64,000 bases of DNA from Neoroseomonas marina (GTDB lineage: Bacteria; Pseudomonadota; Alphaproteobacteria; Acetobacterales; Acetobacteraceae). Both the position numbers and the translations under genes were made by a program. The notes under the pieces were generated by a model. That model was not told where the DNA came from. It saw only the letters and a program-made list of their open reading frames with translations, and ran no database searches. Below, piece after piece: positions 43,054 to 51,914 of the stretch. How positions within the stretch are numbered: position 1 is the stretch's first letter; each line of letters begins with the position of its first letter. The DNA is taken from positions 310,001-374,000 of the forward strand of contig NZ_JABBKX010000002.1 of assembly GCF_012927745.1 (NCBI RefSeq), read 5' to 3'.

Positions 43054-44337
43054 TCAGGCCGCGTGGCGGCAGGCCGGCCCGGTGACGAGTTCCTCGAGCG
43101 CCTCGACCAGCGCCGCTTCCCGCGTCGCGGCCGCGATGGCGGTGCCGAGGGCCGCGGCCGCCGCTGCGTAGCGCGGGTCGGCCAGCAGGACCGCGATCGC
43201 ATCGCGCAGCGCCGGCACCGATGCATCCGACGCCAGGCGGATTCCGGCCCCGCGCGCAGCCACGCGGGCCGCGTTGTCATTCTGGTCGCGCCCCATCGGC
43301 AGGCAGAGCATCGGGCGGTGATGCGCCAGCGCGCGCAAGACGGTGCCGTGCCCGCAATGCGTCACGACCAGCGATGCCTCGCGCATCAGCGCATCGTGGG
43401 AAGCGCTGGCGACGACATGCGCATTGGCAGGGACACGCAGCGCGACGCCGTCCAGCGCCGGACCCAGGGTGACGACGGCGCGTACCGCCAGCGTTTCCGT
43501 CGCGTCGAGCAACCGCTGGATGGTCCCGACCTGGTCCTGGAAGGTCGTGCTCAACGCGACCAGCACCAGCGGCCGCGCGTCCGCCGCATCCCAGGGCGAC
43601 GCCCATGCGGCCGCCCAGTCCGGCGCGTCGAGCAGCGGCCCGACATAGCGCAGCCCCTTCGGCAGCGCGGTCGCCGGAAAATCGAAGGCCGGGCTGGTGG
43701 CGAGCACGGTCATCCGCGCCCGCCGCATCTGGTCCGCGGCCTCGGCCAACGGGACGAGGCCATGGGTCGCGCGCGCGGCATTCAGCACCGGCAGCCGCTC
43801 ATTCAGCATGTCGCGAAACCAGGCGGCGACGCCCGCGGCCATCGCATGCTCCTCGGGTGTCGTCGGCGGCAACAGGCCCGGCCCGAGAGGCGGGATGCCC
43901 TCGACCGGCAGGATGCTCACATTGCTGCCGAACATGGCGAAGGGCACGCCGGCTGCCTCCGCGCCGATCGGCGGGCCGTAGAGCAGGTCGCAGCAGAGCA
44001 GCGCATCGGCCGGCGCGCGGCGCAGTTCGGCGAGCGTATCCGCGGCATAGGCCGCGGCGGGGCCGATGGAGATGTGGTCGAGCAGCCGCAGCAGCCCGCC
44101 GCCGGGCTCGGTCGCCATCCAGTCCTGCATCGGGTCGCTCTCGGGCCGCCGGTCGGACCGGTTCGGCGCCGTGGTCCAGGGGCGGAAGGACGCGCCGGCG
44201 GCTTCCATCTCCGCGCGCAGGACCTCGTCGCCGAGGACGCGCACGGCGTGCCCGCGCGCGACCAGGCGCCTGATCATCCCGACGCAGGGCGGGACATTGC
44301 CGCCGCCTTCGAAGGTGGTGACGAGGAACTCAGCCAT
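43054..44337 (-). CDS. MGT-type glycosyltransferase (family 1)
   Basis: 427 aa. A two-domain GT-B enzyme: N-terminal EFLVTTFEGGGNVPPCVGMIRRLVARGHAVRVLG (acceptor side), C-terminal donor region VVTHCGHGTVLRALAHHRPMLCLPMGRDQNDNAARVAARGAGI, as in UDP-glycosyltransferases that modify macrolides, antibiotics or lipids. Its start overlaps the end of the tetR gene by 8 bp, so it is the effector gene of a TetR-controlled cassette. Inactivation of a small hydrophobic compound is a reasonable inference. Confidence 0.88.
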   Translation of the reverse strand: MAEFLVTTFEGGGNVPPCVGMIRRLVARGHAVRVLGDEVLRAEMEAAGASFRPWTTAPNRSDRRPESDPMQDWMATEPGGGLLRLLDHISIGPAAAYAADTLAELRRAPADALLCCDLLYGPPIGAEAAGVPFAMFGSNVSILPVEGIPPLGPGLLPPTTPEEHAMAAGVAAWFRDMLNERLPVLNAARATHGLVPLAEAADQMRRARMTVLATSPAFDFPATALPKGLRYVGPLLDAPDWAAAWASPWDAADARPLVLVALSTTFQDQVGTIQRLLDATETLAVRAVVTLGPALDGVALRVPANAHVVASASHDALMREASLVVTHCGHGTVLRALAHHRPMLCLPMGRDQNDNAARVAARGAGIRLASDASVPALRDAIAVLLADPRYAAAAAALGTAIAAATREAALVEALEELVTGPACRHAA

Positions 44338-44941
44338 GGTGCTTGCTCCCTGCGGCGACGATCGCCGCGATGATGGCGGCGATCGCCGCTTCGGTGTCGG
44401 TGCGGCTGCGCCCGGCGTCGTGCCGGAGCAGCTTCCAGGCGTAGACGTCGGTGGCGACGACGAGCCGATCGGTCAGCGCCTCGCGCTCCGCCGGCGGGCA
44501 GGCGGCGAGCGTGTCCACGAAGGCGCGGCGGACCCAGTCGCGGTGCTCGCGCCGGCCGTAGTTGAGGAAGGGGACGAGGGCCGGGTGGCGGCCTTCCTGG
44601 GCGAGCAGCCGCAGGATCGTCTCCCCGCTTGCCTCGTAGTCGTCGGCCATGGCGCGGGCGATGGCCGCGGGCGTGGCCGGGCGCGGCAGCGCGCGGCGCA
44701 GCTCGACCTCCCGGCCGAAATGCTCGGACACCGCGGCGAGCAGGCCTTCCTTGCCACCGAACAGGCGGATCACGGTCTGGCGGGTGGTCCCGGCGGCGGC
44801 GGCGACGTCGTCGAGGGTGATCTCGTCCAGCCAGAGTCGTTCGAGCGCGGCCGCGAAGGCGGCGACGATGCGCCGCCGCGTCTCCTCGGTGGCGGCGGCG
44901 CGGGCGACCTGGCGATAGGGGCGGGCCGGGGTGGCGGGCAT
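44330..44941 (-). CDS. TetR family transcriptional regulator
   Basis: 203 aa. The N-terminal HTH (TRRRIVAAFAAALERLWLDEITLDDVAAAAGTTRQTVIRLFGGKEGLLAAV, about residues 21-71) is standard TetR. The C-terminal ligand domain is variable. It is first in a two-gene unit with the glycosyltransferase. A tandem palindromic site 15-46 bp upstream of ATG 44941 is the likely autoregulatory operator. Confidence 0.93.
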   Translation of the reverse strand: MPATPARPYRQVARAAATEETRRRIVAAFAAALERLWLDEITLDDVAAAAGTTRQTVIRLFGGKEGLLAAVSEHFGREVELRRALPRPATPAAIARAMADDYEASGETILRLLAQEGRHPALVPFLNYGRREHRDWVRRAFVDTLAACPPAEREALTDRLVVATDVYAWKLLRHDAGRSRTDTEAAIAAIIAAIVAAGSKHHG

Positions 44942-44955
44942 TCGTGCGACACGCT

Positions 44956-44987
44956 GTTATTCGAATAACGGAGAGTTATTCGAAAAC
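44956..44987. promoter_or_regulatory. Tandem palindromic operator upstream of tetR
   Basis: A perfect 14-bp palindrome GTTATTCGAATAAC (44956-44969) is repeated 19 bp further on as GTTATTCGAAAAC (44975-44987) with one disturbed half. Both are AT-rich in a GC-rich setting, as expected for a TetR operator. They also lie about 90-120 bp upstream of the HIT gene start on the other strand. Confidence 0.75.
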
Positions 44988-45074
44988 AGGCGCCCGGTGC
45001 AAGCACCATCTTCATGGCCTTGCGCGTCGGCCGCGGAGGCGGAGGATGCGGGCCTCAACGCCCAGGAGACCGCC

Positions 45075-45461
45075 ATGCCCGTGTCCGGCCTGCCCCCCTA
45101 TGACGACGGCAACATCTTCGCGCGCATCCTGCGCGGCGAGATTCCGGCCAGGAAGGTCCATGAGGACGAGCACGCGCTCGCCTTCCACGACATCGCCCCT
45201 CAGGCGCCGGTGCATGTGCTGGTGATCCCGAAGGGGCGCTACGTCTCGGTCGCCGACTTCGCCGCGCAGGCGAGCCCGGAGGAGATCGCGGGCTTCTGGC
45301 GCGCGGTGGCCAAGGTGGCGAAGGACCTCGGGCTCGAGCAGCCGGGGTATCGCGTGCTGATGAACATGGGCGCGCATGGCGGGCAGGAAGTGCCGCACTA
45401 CCATGTGCACCTGTTCGGTGGCCGGTCGCTCGGGCGGATGGTGCCGCAGGCCGGGGATTGA
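45075..45461 (+). CDS. HIT family protein (HinT-like)
   Basis: 128 aa. It has the histidine-triad signature HYHVHLFGG (His108, His110, His112) and the upstream DDGNIFARILRGEIPARKVHED typical of HinT purine nucleoside phosphoramidases. It hydrolyses adenosine 5'-monophosphoramidate-type substrates. ATG 45075 has AGGAGA upstream. It is divergent from tetR and convergent with trpS. Confidence 0.94.
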   Translation: MPVSGLPPYDDGNIFARILRGEIPARKVHEDEHALAFHDIAPQAPVHVLVIPKGRYVSVADFAAQASPEEIAGFWRAVAKVAKDLGLEQPGYRVLMNMGAHGGQEVPHYHVHLFGGRSLGRMVPQAGD

Positions 45462-45491
45462 CCGCCGGCGCCGTTCCCCGGTCGGGTCGGA

Positions 45492-45510
45492 GGAGGGGCC
45501 ATGCCCCTCC
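45492..45510. terminator. GC-rich hairpin at a convergent junction
   Basis: Perfect arms GGAGGGGC / GCCCCTCC with loop CAT, between HIT (+) and trpS (-). It has the same arm sequence as the copies at 21521 and 62964 and no T-tract. Confidence 0.5.
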
Positions 45511-45515
45511 CCGGC

Positions 45516-46517
45516 TCAGGCGCGGGGCAGGAAGCCCACGATCTCCCGCGCCTTCGTCACGATCGGTTCGGCCATCGCGTTCGCACGTTCTGCGCCGAGC
45601 CGCAGCGCGGCGTCCAGCGCGCCCTGATCCTCGAGCAGCCGCTTCAGTTCCGCCTGGATCGGAGCGAGGTGATCGACCAGCGCCTCGGTCAGCGTGTTCT
45701 TGAACTGGCCGAAGCCCTGCCCGCCATGCTCGCGCAGCACGTTCTCCGGCAGCGTGCCGGTGACGGCGGCGAGGATGCCGACCAGGTTGCGCGCCTCCGG
45801 CCGGCCTTCCAGGCCCGCCAGATGGTCCGGCAGCGGCTCGGGGTCGGTCTTGGCGCGCTTGATCTTCTGCGCGATCGAATCCGCATCGTCGTTCAGGTTG
45901 ATGCGCGACTGGTCCGAGGGATCGGACTTCGACATCTTCTTCGTGCCGTCGCGCAGCGACATGACGCGCGCGGCGACGCCCTGGATCAGCGGCTCGATGT
46001 TGGGGAAGAAGTCCACGCCGTAGTCGTGGTTGAACTTCTGCGCGATGTCGTTCGCGAGCTCGAGGTGCTGCTTCTGATCCTCGCCCACCGGCACCTTGGT
46101 CGCGTGGTAGGCGTGGATGTCGGCCGCCATCAGGTTCGGATAGACGTAGAGGCCCGAGGACGCCGCCTCGCGGTCCTTGCCCGCCTTGTCCTTGAACTGC
46201 GTCATGCGGTTCAGCCAGCCGAGCCGCGCGACGCAGTTGAAGATCCAGGCGAGCTCCGCATGGGCGCGCACATGCGACTGCACGAACAGCGTGCAGCGCT
46301 TCGGATCGAGCCCGCAGGCGATCAGCGTCGCGGCCATTTCCCGCGTCTGCCGCCGCAGGTCGGCCGGGTCCTGCCAGACCGTGATCGCGTGCAGGTCGAC
46401 GACGCAATAGATCGCCTCGTGCTGGTCCTGCAGCGGCACCCAGTTGCGGATGGCGCCGAGATAGTTGCCGAGGGTGGGCACGCCCGAGGGCTGGATGCCG
46501 GAAAAGACGCGGGTCAT
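45516..46517 (-). CDS. trpS: Tryptophanyl-tRNA synthetase
   Basis: 333 aa from ATG 46517; a GTG four codons upstream (46529) is possible. It charges tRNA-Trp. Seen: [19 protein letters not shown] (the class I PSGxxxxGN form of the HIGH motif), VVDLHAIT, the [13 protein letters not shown] block and KMSKSDPS. Normal length for a bacterial TrpRS. Its promoter lies in the divergent gap that also contains the NsrR-like palindrome. Confidence 0.97.
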   Translation of the reverse strand: MTRVFSGIQPSGVPTLGNYLGAIRNWVPLQDQHEAIYCVVDLHAITVWQDPADLRRQTREMAATLIACGLDPKRCTLFVQSHVRAHAELAWIFNCVARLGWLNRMTQFKDKAGKDREAASSGLYVYPNLMAADIHAYHATKVPVGEDQKQHLELANDIAQKFNHDYGVDFFPNIEPLIQGVAARVMSLRDGTKKMSKSDPSDQSRINLNDDADSIAQKIKRAKTDPEPLPDHLAGLEGRPEARNLVGILAAVTGTLPENVLREHGGQGFGQFKNTLTEALVDHLAPIQAELKRLLEDQGALDAALRLGAERANAMAEPIVTKAREIVGFLPRA

Positions 46518-46591
46518 CGGGAAAGGCACCGTTTCAATGGCTGCTGCGCGTGATCCCGCCTGCGGGCGGGCGCGTCAAGGCGGCGGGTGAC

Positions 46592-46622
46592 GTAAAAGAA
46601 AGATTCAAAATCTTGCTTTTAC
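46592..46622. promoter_or_regulatory. AT-rich inverted repeat, candidate NsrR/Rrf2 operator
   Basis: Arms of 13 bp, GTAAAAGAAAGAT and ATCTTGCTTTTAC, pair with one mismatch around TCAAA. The core AAGATT-CAA-AATCTT resembles the AAGAT...ATCTT ends of NsrR sites known in gammaproteobacteria. It is 50 bp upstream of the small membrane gene at 46672 and 75 bp from trpS. It could instead be a divergent promoter element or a structured leader. Confidence 0.6.
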
Positions 46623-46671
46623 CACGCCGGAGGTCCAGGGTGCGCCCACACCCTGCATGGGAAGCACGGCG

Positions 46672-46827
46672 ATGACGGCCCTGACCAAGGCGTTCCTCCT
46701 GCCCGGCGAGATCGTGAGCGACCTGCTCGGCGCGGGCGCGAGCGACGACCGGATGATGATCCGCACCCTGGTGAACATGCTGGTGTGGAACCTCGTCGTG
46801 GTGCTGATCGTGGTGATGGTCTACTGA
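46672..46827 (+). CDS. 51-residue single-span membrane protein
   Basis: Reads MTALTKAFLLPGEI..., then a charged middle (SDDR) and one C-terminal membrane helix (about residues 34-51) ending ...VVVLIVVMVY. An in-frame ATG at 46657 is an alternative start; 46672 has GGAAG upstream. No family is recognised. It lies between the candidate operator and the NsrR-like gene, 31 bp before it, so it is probably the first cistron of that unit and may be the regulator's main target. Codon positions show strong third-position G/C, supporting real coding. Confidence 0.6.
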   Translation: MTALTKAFLLPGEIVSDLLGAGASDDRMMIRTLVNMLVWNLVVVLIVVMVY

Positions 46828-46858
46828 CCGCGCCTGCCCCGACCCCAGCCCGGCCGCG

Positions 46859-47302
46859 ATGCAGCTCACCGCCTTCACCGACTACACGCTGCGCACGCTG
46901 ATCTACCTCGCGATCGAGGAAGGCCGGCGCGCGACCATCGCCGAGATCGCGGACGCCTACGGCATCGCGGAGAACCACCTGACCAAGGTGGTGCTGCTGC
47001 TCGGCCAGGCCGGCGACGTCGAGACGCTGCGCGGCCGCAATGGCGGGCTGCGGCTGGCGCGGCCGGCGAGCGAGATCAGCATCGGCGTGGTGGTGCGGCG
47101 GACCGAACCGGGCCTCGCGCTCGCCCCCTGCCTCGGCACCGGGAACTGCGTCATCACCCCCGCCTGCGGCCTGCGCCCCGTGCTGGCCGAGGCGCTCGAC
47201 GCCTTCCTCGCCGTGCTGGACCGATACACGCTGGCGGACCTGGTGGGCCGCTCGCGCGGCGGCCTCGCGCGGCTCCTGGGCCTGCCCGCCCCGGCGGCAT
47301 AG
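46859..47302 (+). CDS. Rrf2 family regulator, NsrR-like
   Basis: 147 aa. A winged-helix domain (MQLTAFTDYTLRTLIYLAI, IAEIADAYGIAENHLTKVV) is followed by three cysteines, Cys91, Cys97 and Cys103, in PCLGTGNCVITPAC. The spacing is close to that of NsrR (91/96/102 in E. coli), which holds an Fe-S cluster that reacts with nitric oxide. It therefore probably represses a nitric-oxide or redox regulon. The small membrane gene precedes and sulP follows it. The gene name nsrR is likely but not certain. Confidence 0.85.
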   Translation: MQLTAFTDYTLRTLIYLAIEEGRRATIAEIADAYGIAENHLTKVVLLLGQAGDVETLRGRNGGLRLARPASEISIGVVVRRTEPGLALAPCLGTGNCVITPACGLRPVLAEALDAFLAVLDRYTLADLVGRSRGGLARLLGLPAPAA

Positions 47303-47354
47303 CGGTCGCGATTTCTGCTTGGCCGACGCGGCGGCCCCGGCGGAGGATGCCGCC

Positions 47355-48983
47355 ATGGTGCTGCCCGGCTGGATAAGGAGCGTCACCGGCGCCACGCTGC
47401 GCGCGGATCTCGTCGCGGGGCTGATGCTCGCGGCCTACATGGTGCCCGCGGCGCTGGCGGATGCGGCGATCGCCGGGTTGCCGCCGCAGGCCGGGCTGCA
47501 TGCCTGCATCTTCGCCGGCGCCGTCTTCTGGCTGTTCAGCGGGTCGAGCCGCACGGTCGTCACGGTCACCACCGGATTGTCGCTGCTGCTCGGCCAGACG
47601 GTCGCGGAGATGTCCGGCGGCGATCCGGCGCGCCATGCCGCGCTGATCGCGGCGGCGACGCTCTGGGCCGGGGCCTTCGCCGCGCTGGGCTGGGCGCTGG
47701 GTGCGGGGGTGCTGGCGCGCTTCGTCTCCGATACGGTGATGCTCGGCTTCAAATGCGGCCTCGCGCTGCATCTGGCGGCGGCGCAGCTGCCGAAGCTGCT
47801 CGGCTTCGCCGGGCATGGCGAGGACTTCTTCGCCCGCGTCGTCCACCTCGTCCTGCATGTGGGGGAGACGAACCGCGCCTCGCTCCTGATCGGCTCCGTG
47901 GCGCTGGCGGGGCTGCTGGTCGGCAAGGCGCTGGCGCCGACGCGGCCGGTCGCGCTCATCGTGGTGGTGGCGGGGATCCTGGCGGGCGCGGTGCTCGACC
48001 TCGCGCCGCACGGGGTCAGCCTGGTGGGCACGGTGCCACGGGGGCTGCCGATGCCCGGGCTCCCCGATGTCTCGCGCGCGGACCTGCGGGACACGCTGCC
48101 GGTCGGCCTCGCCTGCTTCCTGCTCGCGATCGTCGAGACCTCGGCGGTGGCGCGGATGTTCGCGCGGCGGGAGGGGCAGCGCTACGACGCCGGGCGCGAC
48201 ATGCTGGCGCTGGCGGCGGCGAACCTCGCGGCCGGGCTCGGGCGCGGCCTCGCGGTCAGCGGCGGGTCCTCGCAATCGGTGGTGAACGAGGAGGCCGGAG
48301 CGCGCACGCCACTCTCGGGGCTCTTCGCCGCCGGCGCGCTGCTGGTGGTGGCGGTGTCGCTGACCGGGCTGCTCGCGACGCTGCCGCAGCCGGTGCTGGC
48401 GGCGATGGTCCTCGCCGCGGTGACGGGGCTGATCGACATCAAGGGGCTGGTGCGGGCCTGGCGGTTCCGGCACTCGGAAGGGCTGGTCGCGCTCGCCGCG
48501 CTCGGCGGCGTGCTGGCGGCGGGGCTGCTGCAGGGCGTGCTGATCGGCGCGACGCTGTCGGTGGTGCTGATGCTGCGCTCGGCGCTGCGCCCGGCGGTCG
48601 CCGAGCTCGGCCGCGTGCCGGGCACCGACGTCTTCGCCGACCTGGCGCACCGCCCGGATGCCCTCCGCCAGCCCGGCGTCCTCGTGCTGCGGTGTCGTTC
48701 CGCCGTGCTCTACATGAATGCCGAGCACGTCATGGACGCGACGCAGGCGCTGCTCGCCGCGCGGCCCGATCCGGTGCACCGCGTCGTCTTCGACATGACC
48801 GCGGTCACCGCGATCGATCTGCCGGGGGCGGAGATGTTCCTCGAATTGCGCCGCGCGCTGGCGGACCGCGGCATCGCGCTGGTCCTGGCCGGGCTGCGCG
48901 ACACCGAGGCCGCGACACTCGCCCAGGCGGGCTACGATGGCGGGCTCGAACCCCATCGCGGGGTGGCGGAGGTCCTGGTCTGA
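47355..48983 (+). CDS. SulP family anion transporter with STAS domain
   Basis: 542 aa. Ten to twelve membrane helices begin with the SulP motif DLVAGLMLAAYMVPAALADAAIAGLPPQAGL; GGSSQSVVNEEAGARTPLSG is the conserved SulP block. A STAS domain follows (about residues 440-540, VLYMNAEHVMDAT, DMTAVTAIDLPGAEMF). It may transport sulfate, bicarbonate or another anion. Ribosome-binding site CGGAGGA before ATG 47355. It follows the NsrR-like gene by 52 bp, so co-transcription is possible. Only 1 bp separates its stop from that of yggS. Confidence 0.92.
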   Translation: MVLPGWIRSVTGATLRADLVAGLMLAAYMVPAALADAAIAGLPPQAGLHACIFAGAVFWLFSGSSRTVVTVTTGLSLLLGQTVAEMSGGDPARHAALIAAATLWAGAFAALGWALGAGVLARFVSDTVMLGFKCGLALHLAAAQLPKLLGFAGHGEDFFARVVHLVLHVGETNRASLLIGSVALAGLLVGKALAPTRPVALIVVVAGILAGAVLDLAPHGVSLVGTVPRGLPMPGLPDVSRADLRDTLPVGLACFLLAIVETSAVARMFARREGQRYDAGRDMLALAAANLAAGLGRGLAVSGGSSQSVVNEEAGARTPLSGLFAAGALLVVAVSLTGLLATLPQPVLAAMVLAAVTGLIDIKGLVRAWRFRHSEGLVALAALGGVLAAGLLQGVLIGATLSVVLMLRSALRPAVAELGRVPGTDVFADLAHRPDALRQPGVLVLRCRSAVLYMNAEHVMDATQALLAARPDPVHRVVFDMTAVTAIDLPGAEMFLELRRALADRGIALVLAGLRDTEAATLAQAGYDGGLEPHRGVAEVLV

Positions 48984-48984
48984 C

Positions 48985-49659
48985 TCAGGCCGGCGCGGGG
49001 CGGTGGCCGAAGATCGCGGTGCCGACGCGCACCAGCGTGGCACCTTCCTCGATGGCGATCTCGAAATCCGCGCTCATGCCCATCGAGACGACGGGCAGGC
49101 CGTGCTTCGCCGCGAGGTCGCGCAGCCAGGCGAAATGCGGCCGCGGGTCCTGGTCCACGGGCGGGATGCACATGAGCCCGGTGACCGGCAGGCCGTACTC
49201 GTCGCGCGCGGCGCGGATGAAGGCGTCAGCCTCGGCGCGGGAGACGCCGGATTTCTGGCTCTCGTCGCCGGTGTTGACCTGCACCAGGCAATCGGGGCGG
49301 CGGCCTTCCTTCGCCATGGCCTCGGCGATGGCGGCGGCGAGCTTCGGGCGGTCGATGGTCTCGATGACGTCGGCGACGCGCACGGCGTCGCGCGCCTTGT
49401 TGGTCTGCAGCCCGCCGATGATGTGCAGCCGCATCGCCGGATGCGCGGCGCGCAGGCCGGGGAACTTCGCCTGGGCTTCCTGGACGCGGTTTTCCCCGAA
49501 GACCAGCTGCCCGGCGGCCAGCGCCTCGACCACCGCCTCCTGCGGATGGGTCTTGGACACGGCGACGAGGGTGACGGAGCCGGCGGGACGCCCGGCGCGG
49601 GCGCAGGCGGCGTCGATGCGGGCACGGATGGCGGCGAGGTTGGCAACGATGTCGGACAT
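48985..49659 (-). CDS. YggS family pyridoxal phosphate-binding protein
   Basis: 224 aa. An alanine-racemase-like TIM barrel that holds PLP without catalysis and keeps PLP and amino acid pools balanced. Seen: VTLVAVSKTHPQEAV with the PLP lysine, FGENRVQEAQAKF, LHIIGGLQTNKA, VNTGDESQKSGV, LMCIPP and SMGMSADFEIAIEEGATLVRVGTAIFG. ATG 49659 is chosen; a longer frame would start within the inverted repeat upstream and lacks conservation. Confidence 0.95.
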   Translation of the reverse strand: MSDIVANLAAIRARIDAACARAGRPAGSVTLVAVSKTHPQEAVVEALAAGQLVFGENRVQEAQAKFPGLRAAHPAMRLHIIGGLQTNKARDAVRVADVIETIDRPKLAAAIAEAMAKEGRRPDCLVQVNTGDESQKSGVSRAEADAFIRAARDEYGLPVTGLMCIPPVDQDPRPHFAWLRDLAAKHGLPVVSMGMSADFEIAIEEGATLVRVGTAIFGHRPAPA

Positions 49660-49687
49660 GGCGCGGAAGGTAGTGGATTTCGTGACG

Positions 49688-49773
49688 GGCGGCACCGGCC
49701 CGCACCCCCACCCGGCCACCCATCCAGGATACTGTCGTTGGGTGGCCGGGTGGGGGTGCGGGCCGGTGCCGCC
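49688..49773. repeat. 35-bp perfect inverted repeat with 16-nt loop
   Basis: Arms 49688-49722 and 49739-49773 are exact reverse complements, starting GGCGGCACCGGCCCGC and rich in C-runs. The loop is TCCAGGATACTGTCGT. It occupies most of the gap between yggS (-) and the TPR/ATP-grasp gene (+), a divergent region, so a simple terminator is unlikely. A 16-bp piece of the arm, CCGGCCCGCACCCCCA, recurs at 13144-13159 upstream of mutL. Confidence 0.85.
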
Positions 49774-49868
49774 AACGCTAAAGCCTCCGCCTTGCCCGGC
49801 GCGGCGGCGCCACGCTAGAGCAACCGCCCCGAAGGCTGCGCCTTCCCCTCCGTTCCAGGATCAGACCG

Positions 49869-51905
49869 GTGAGCGAAGCCGCCGAACATCTCCGCGCCGC
49901 CGAGGCCGCCTTCCGCGCCGGCCGCGGCCCTGAGGCCGAGCAGGCGCTGCGCGCCGCGATGCGCGCCGCGCCGCTGGAACCCGCGGTCCAGCACATGGGC
50001 GGGATGGGGTTGCTGCGGCTCGGGCGCCTGCCCGAAGCGCTGGCGCCGCTCGCCAGCGCCGCCGCCGAACCCGGTGCGCCGACCGCCTGGATCGTCGCCC
50101 ACGGCAATGCCGAAGCCATGGCGGGCCATGGCGCGGAGGCCGAAGCCGCCTTCCGCCGCGTGCTCGAGCGCGAGCCGGCCAATCCGGTGGTGCTCCTGAA
50201 CCTCGGCATACTGTTGACCGGCCGCGGCGCCTTCGAGGAGGCCCGCCAGGCGATCGAGGCCTCGCTCGCCGCGCGCCCGGGGCATCCGACCGCGCTGCTG
50301 GCGCTGGGCAACGTGCACGACAAGGCCGGCGATCCCTTCGCCGCCGCCGCCGCCTGGCGACAGGCCGTGGCGGCGAAGCCGGATTTCGCCGAGGCGCATG
50401 CCAATCTCGGCGGCGCGCTCGCCACGCTCGGCCAGGCGGCAGAAGCCGAGGCCACGCTGCGCCAGGCGCTGGCGCTGAATCCGGGTCTTGGTCTGGCGCG
50501 CCAGCGGCTCGGGGAATTGCTGCTCGCCGCCGGTCGCGCGGCGGAGGCCGAGGCCGAGCTGAAGCAGGTCACGGCGCGCGACCCGAGGGCGGGCGGGGCG
50601 CTGAACAGCCTCGGCCTCGCGCAGCGCGCGCAGGGGCGCCTGCCCGATGCGCTGGTGTCCTTCCGGTCCGCCATCGCCGCACAGCCCGACCTGGCCGAGG
50701 GTCATACCAACCTCGCCCTGCTGCTCGCCTGGCTGGGCGAGGCGCCGGCCGCGACCCAGGCGGCGGAACGGGCCGTCGCCCTGGCCCCGGCGGACGACCG
50801 CCCGCGGATCGCCGCCGCGGTGGCCGCCGCCGCGCGGGGCGACGTCCCCGCCGCGCAGGCCGCGTCGCGCGAAGCAGTGCGGTTGCAGCCCTTCACCGTC
50901 GTCCCGTCCCATGGCGCGACGGAAGCGACGGTGCTGGTGCTGCAGGCCCTGGGCGAGGGCCATTTCCAGCCGGCCCCGGGGGGGGCGAAGCTGCCCGAGG
51001 GGCACAACAACGCCTCGGACCACCTCGATCCGGCGCGCTTCGCGCGCGTGCATCTCTATGTCGATGCGCTCGAGGCCGATCCCGGCGTGCTCGACCGGCT
51101 GCCGCCCTGCGACGTGATCTACAATGCGATCACCGAGCCCGAGGGCATGAAGCGCGGGCTCGAGCTCGCGGCGATGGCGGTCGCGCGGCTCGGCCTGCCC
51201 GTCATCAATCCCCCGGCCGAGGTGCCCCGCGTCGCCCGCGACCTCGCCCCCGAGCTCTTCGCCGGCATCGAGGGGCTGGTGGTGCCGCGCACCGCCCGCG
51301 TCGCCGCTGCGCCGGACACGGCGGCCGCGGTGCGGGCTGCGATGCCCGCGGGCGGGCTCGCCTTCCCGCTCATCTCCCGTCCGGCCGGGACGCATACCGG
51401 CGAGGGGATGCTGCTGCTGGAGAAGGAGGAGGACCTCGCGCAACTGCCGGCGTCGACCGACCTCTTCCTCACCGAGTTCATCGACTACCGCGATGCCGAC
51501 GGGCTGTATCGCAAGACCCGTCTTCTGGTGATCGGCGGGCGGGTCATGCCCGAGCATTGGGCGACGGCCGACCACTGGAACATCCACCATCGCAACTCCC
51601 GCGCCTGGATGGGCGCGCACCCCGAGGACCAGGCGCGCGAGCGCGACTACCTCGAGAACTTCGAGAAGCGGATCGGCCTGCCGCGCCTCGTGGCGCTGGG
51701 GGAGATGGCCGATCGTCTCGGCCTCGATTTCTTCGGCGTCGACGCGGCGCTGCTGCCCGACGACCGGCTGCTGGTCTTCGAGGCCAACCCGTCGATGCGC
51801 GCCATGTTCGCCGAGGCGAAGGAAGGCTTCGACTACCTGCTGCCGAACCTGGGGCGGATCTCGGCCGCCTTCTGCGACCTGGTGCTGCGCCGCGCGGGGC
51901 GCTGA
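49869..51905 (+). CDS. TPR-repeat protein fused to a C-terminal ATP-grasp-like domain
   Basis: 678 aa from GTG 49869. The first ~340 residues are tandem TPR repeats of 34 residues (for example ANPVVLLNLGILLTGRGAFEEARQAIEASLAARPGHP). The C-terminal ~320 residues resemble an ATP-grasp enzyme: VINPPAEVPRVARD, PLISRPAGTHTGEGM, FLTEFIDYRDADGLYRKTRLLVIGG, and FFGVDAALLPDDRLLVFEANPSM with the acidic metal ligands. Such fusions are sparsely described; carboxylate-amine or carboxylate-thiol ligation with a TPR-bound partner is possible. The ThiE-like gene follows after 9 bp. Confidence 0.75.
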   Translation: MSEAAEHLRAAEAAFRAGRGPEAEQALRAAMRAAPLEPAVQHMGGMGLLRLGRLPEALAPLASAAAEPGAPTAWIVAHGNAEAMAGHGAEAEAAFRRVLEREPANPVVLLNLGILLTGRGAFEEARQAIEASLAARPGHPTALLALGNVHDKAGDPFAAAAAWRQAVAAKPDFAEAHANLGGALATLGQAAEAEATLRQALALNPGLGLARQRLGELLLAAGRAAEAEAELKQVTARDPRAGGALNSLGLAQRAQGRLPDALVSFRSAIAAQPDLAEGHTNLALLLAWLGEAPAATQAAERAVALAPADDRPRIAAAVAAAARGDVPAAQAASREAVRLQPFTVVPSHGATEATVLVLQALGEGHFQPAPGGAKLPEGHNNASDHLDPARFARVHLYVDALEADPGVLDRLPPCDVIYNAITEPEGMKRGLELAAMAVARLGLPVINPPAEVPRVARDLAPELFAGIEGLVVPRTARVAAAPDTAAAVRAAMPAGGLAFPLISRPAGTHTGEGMLLLEKEEDLAQLPASTDLFLTEFIDYRDADGLYRKTRLLVIGGRVMPEHWATADHWNIHHRNSRAWMGAHPEDQARERDYLENFEKRIGLPRLVALGEMADRLGLDFFGVDAALLPDDRLLVFEANPSMRAMFAEAKEGFDYLLPNLGRISAAFCDLVLRRAGR

Positions 51906-51914
51906 GGGCGGGCC

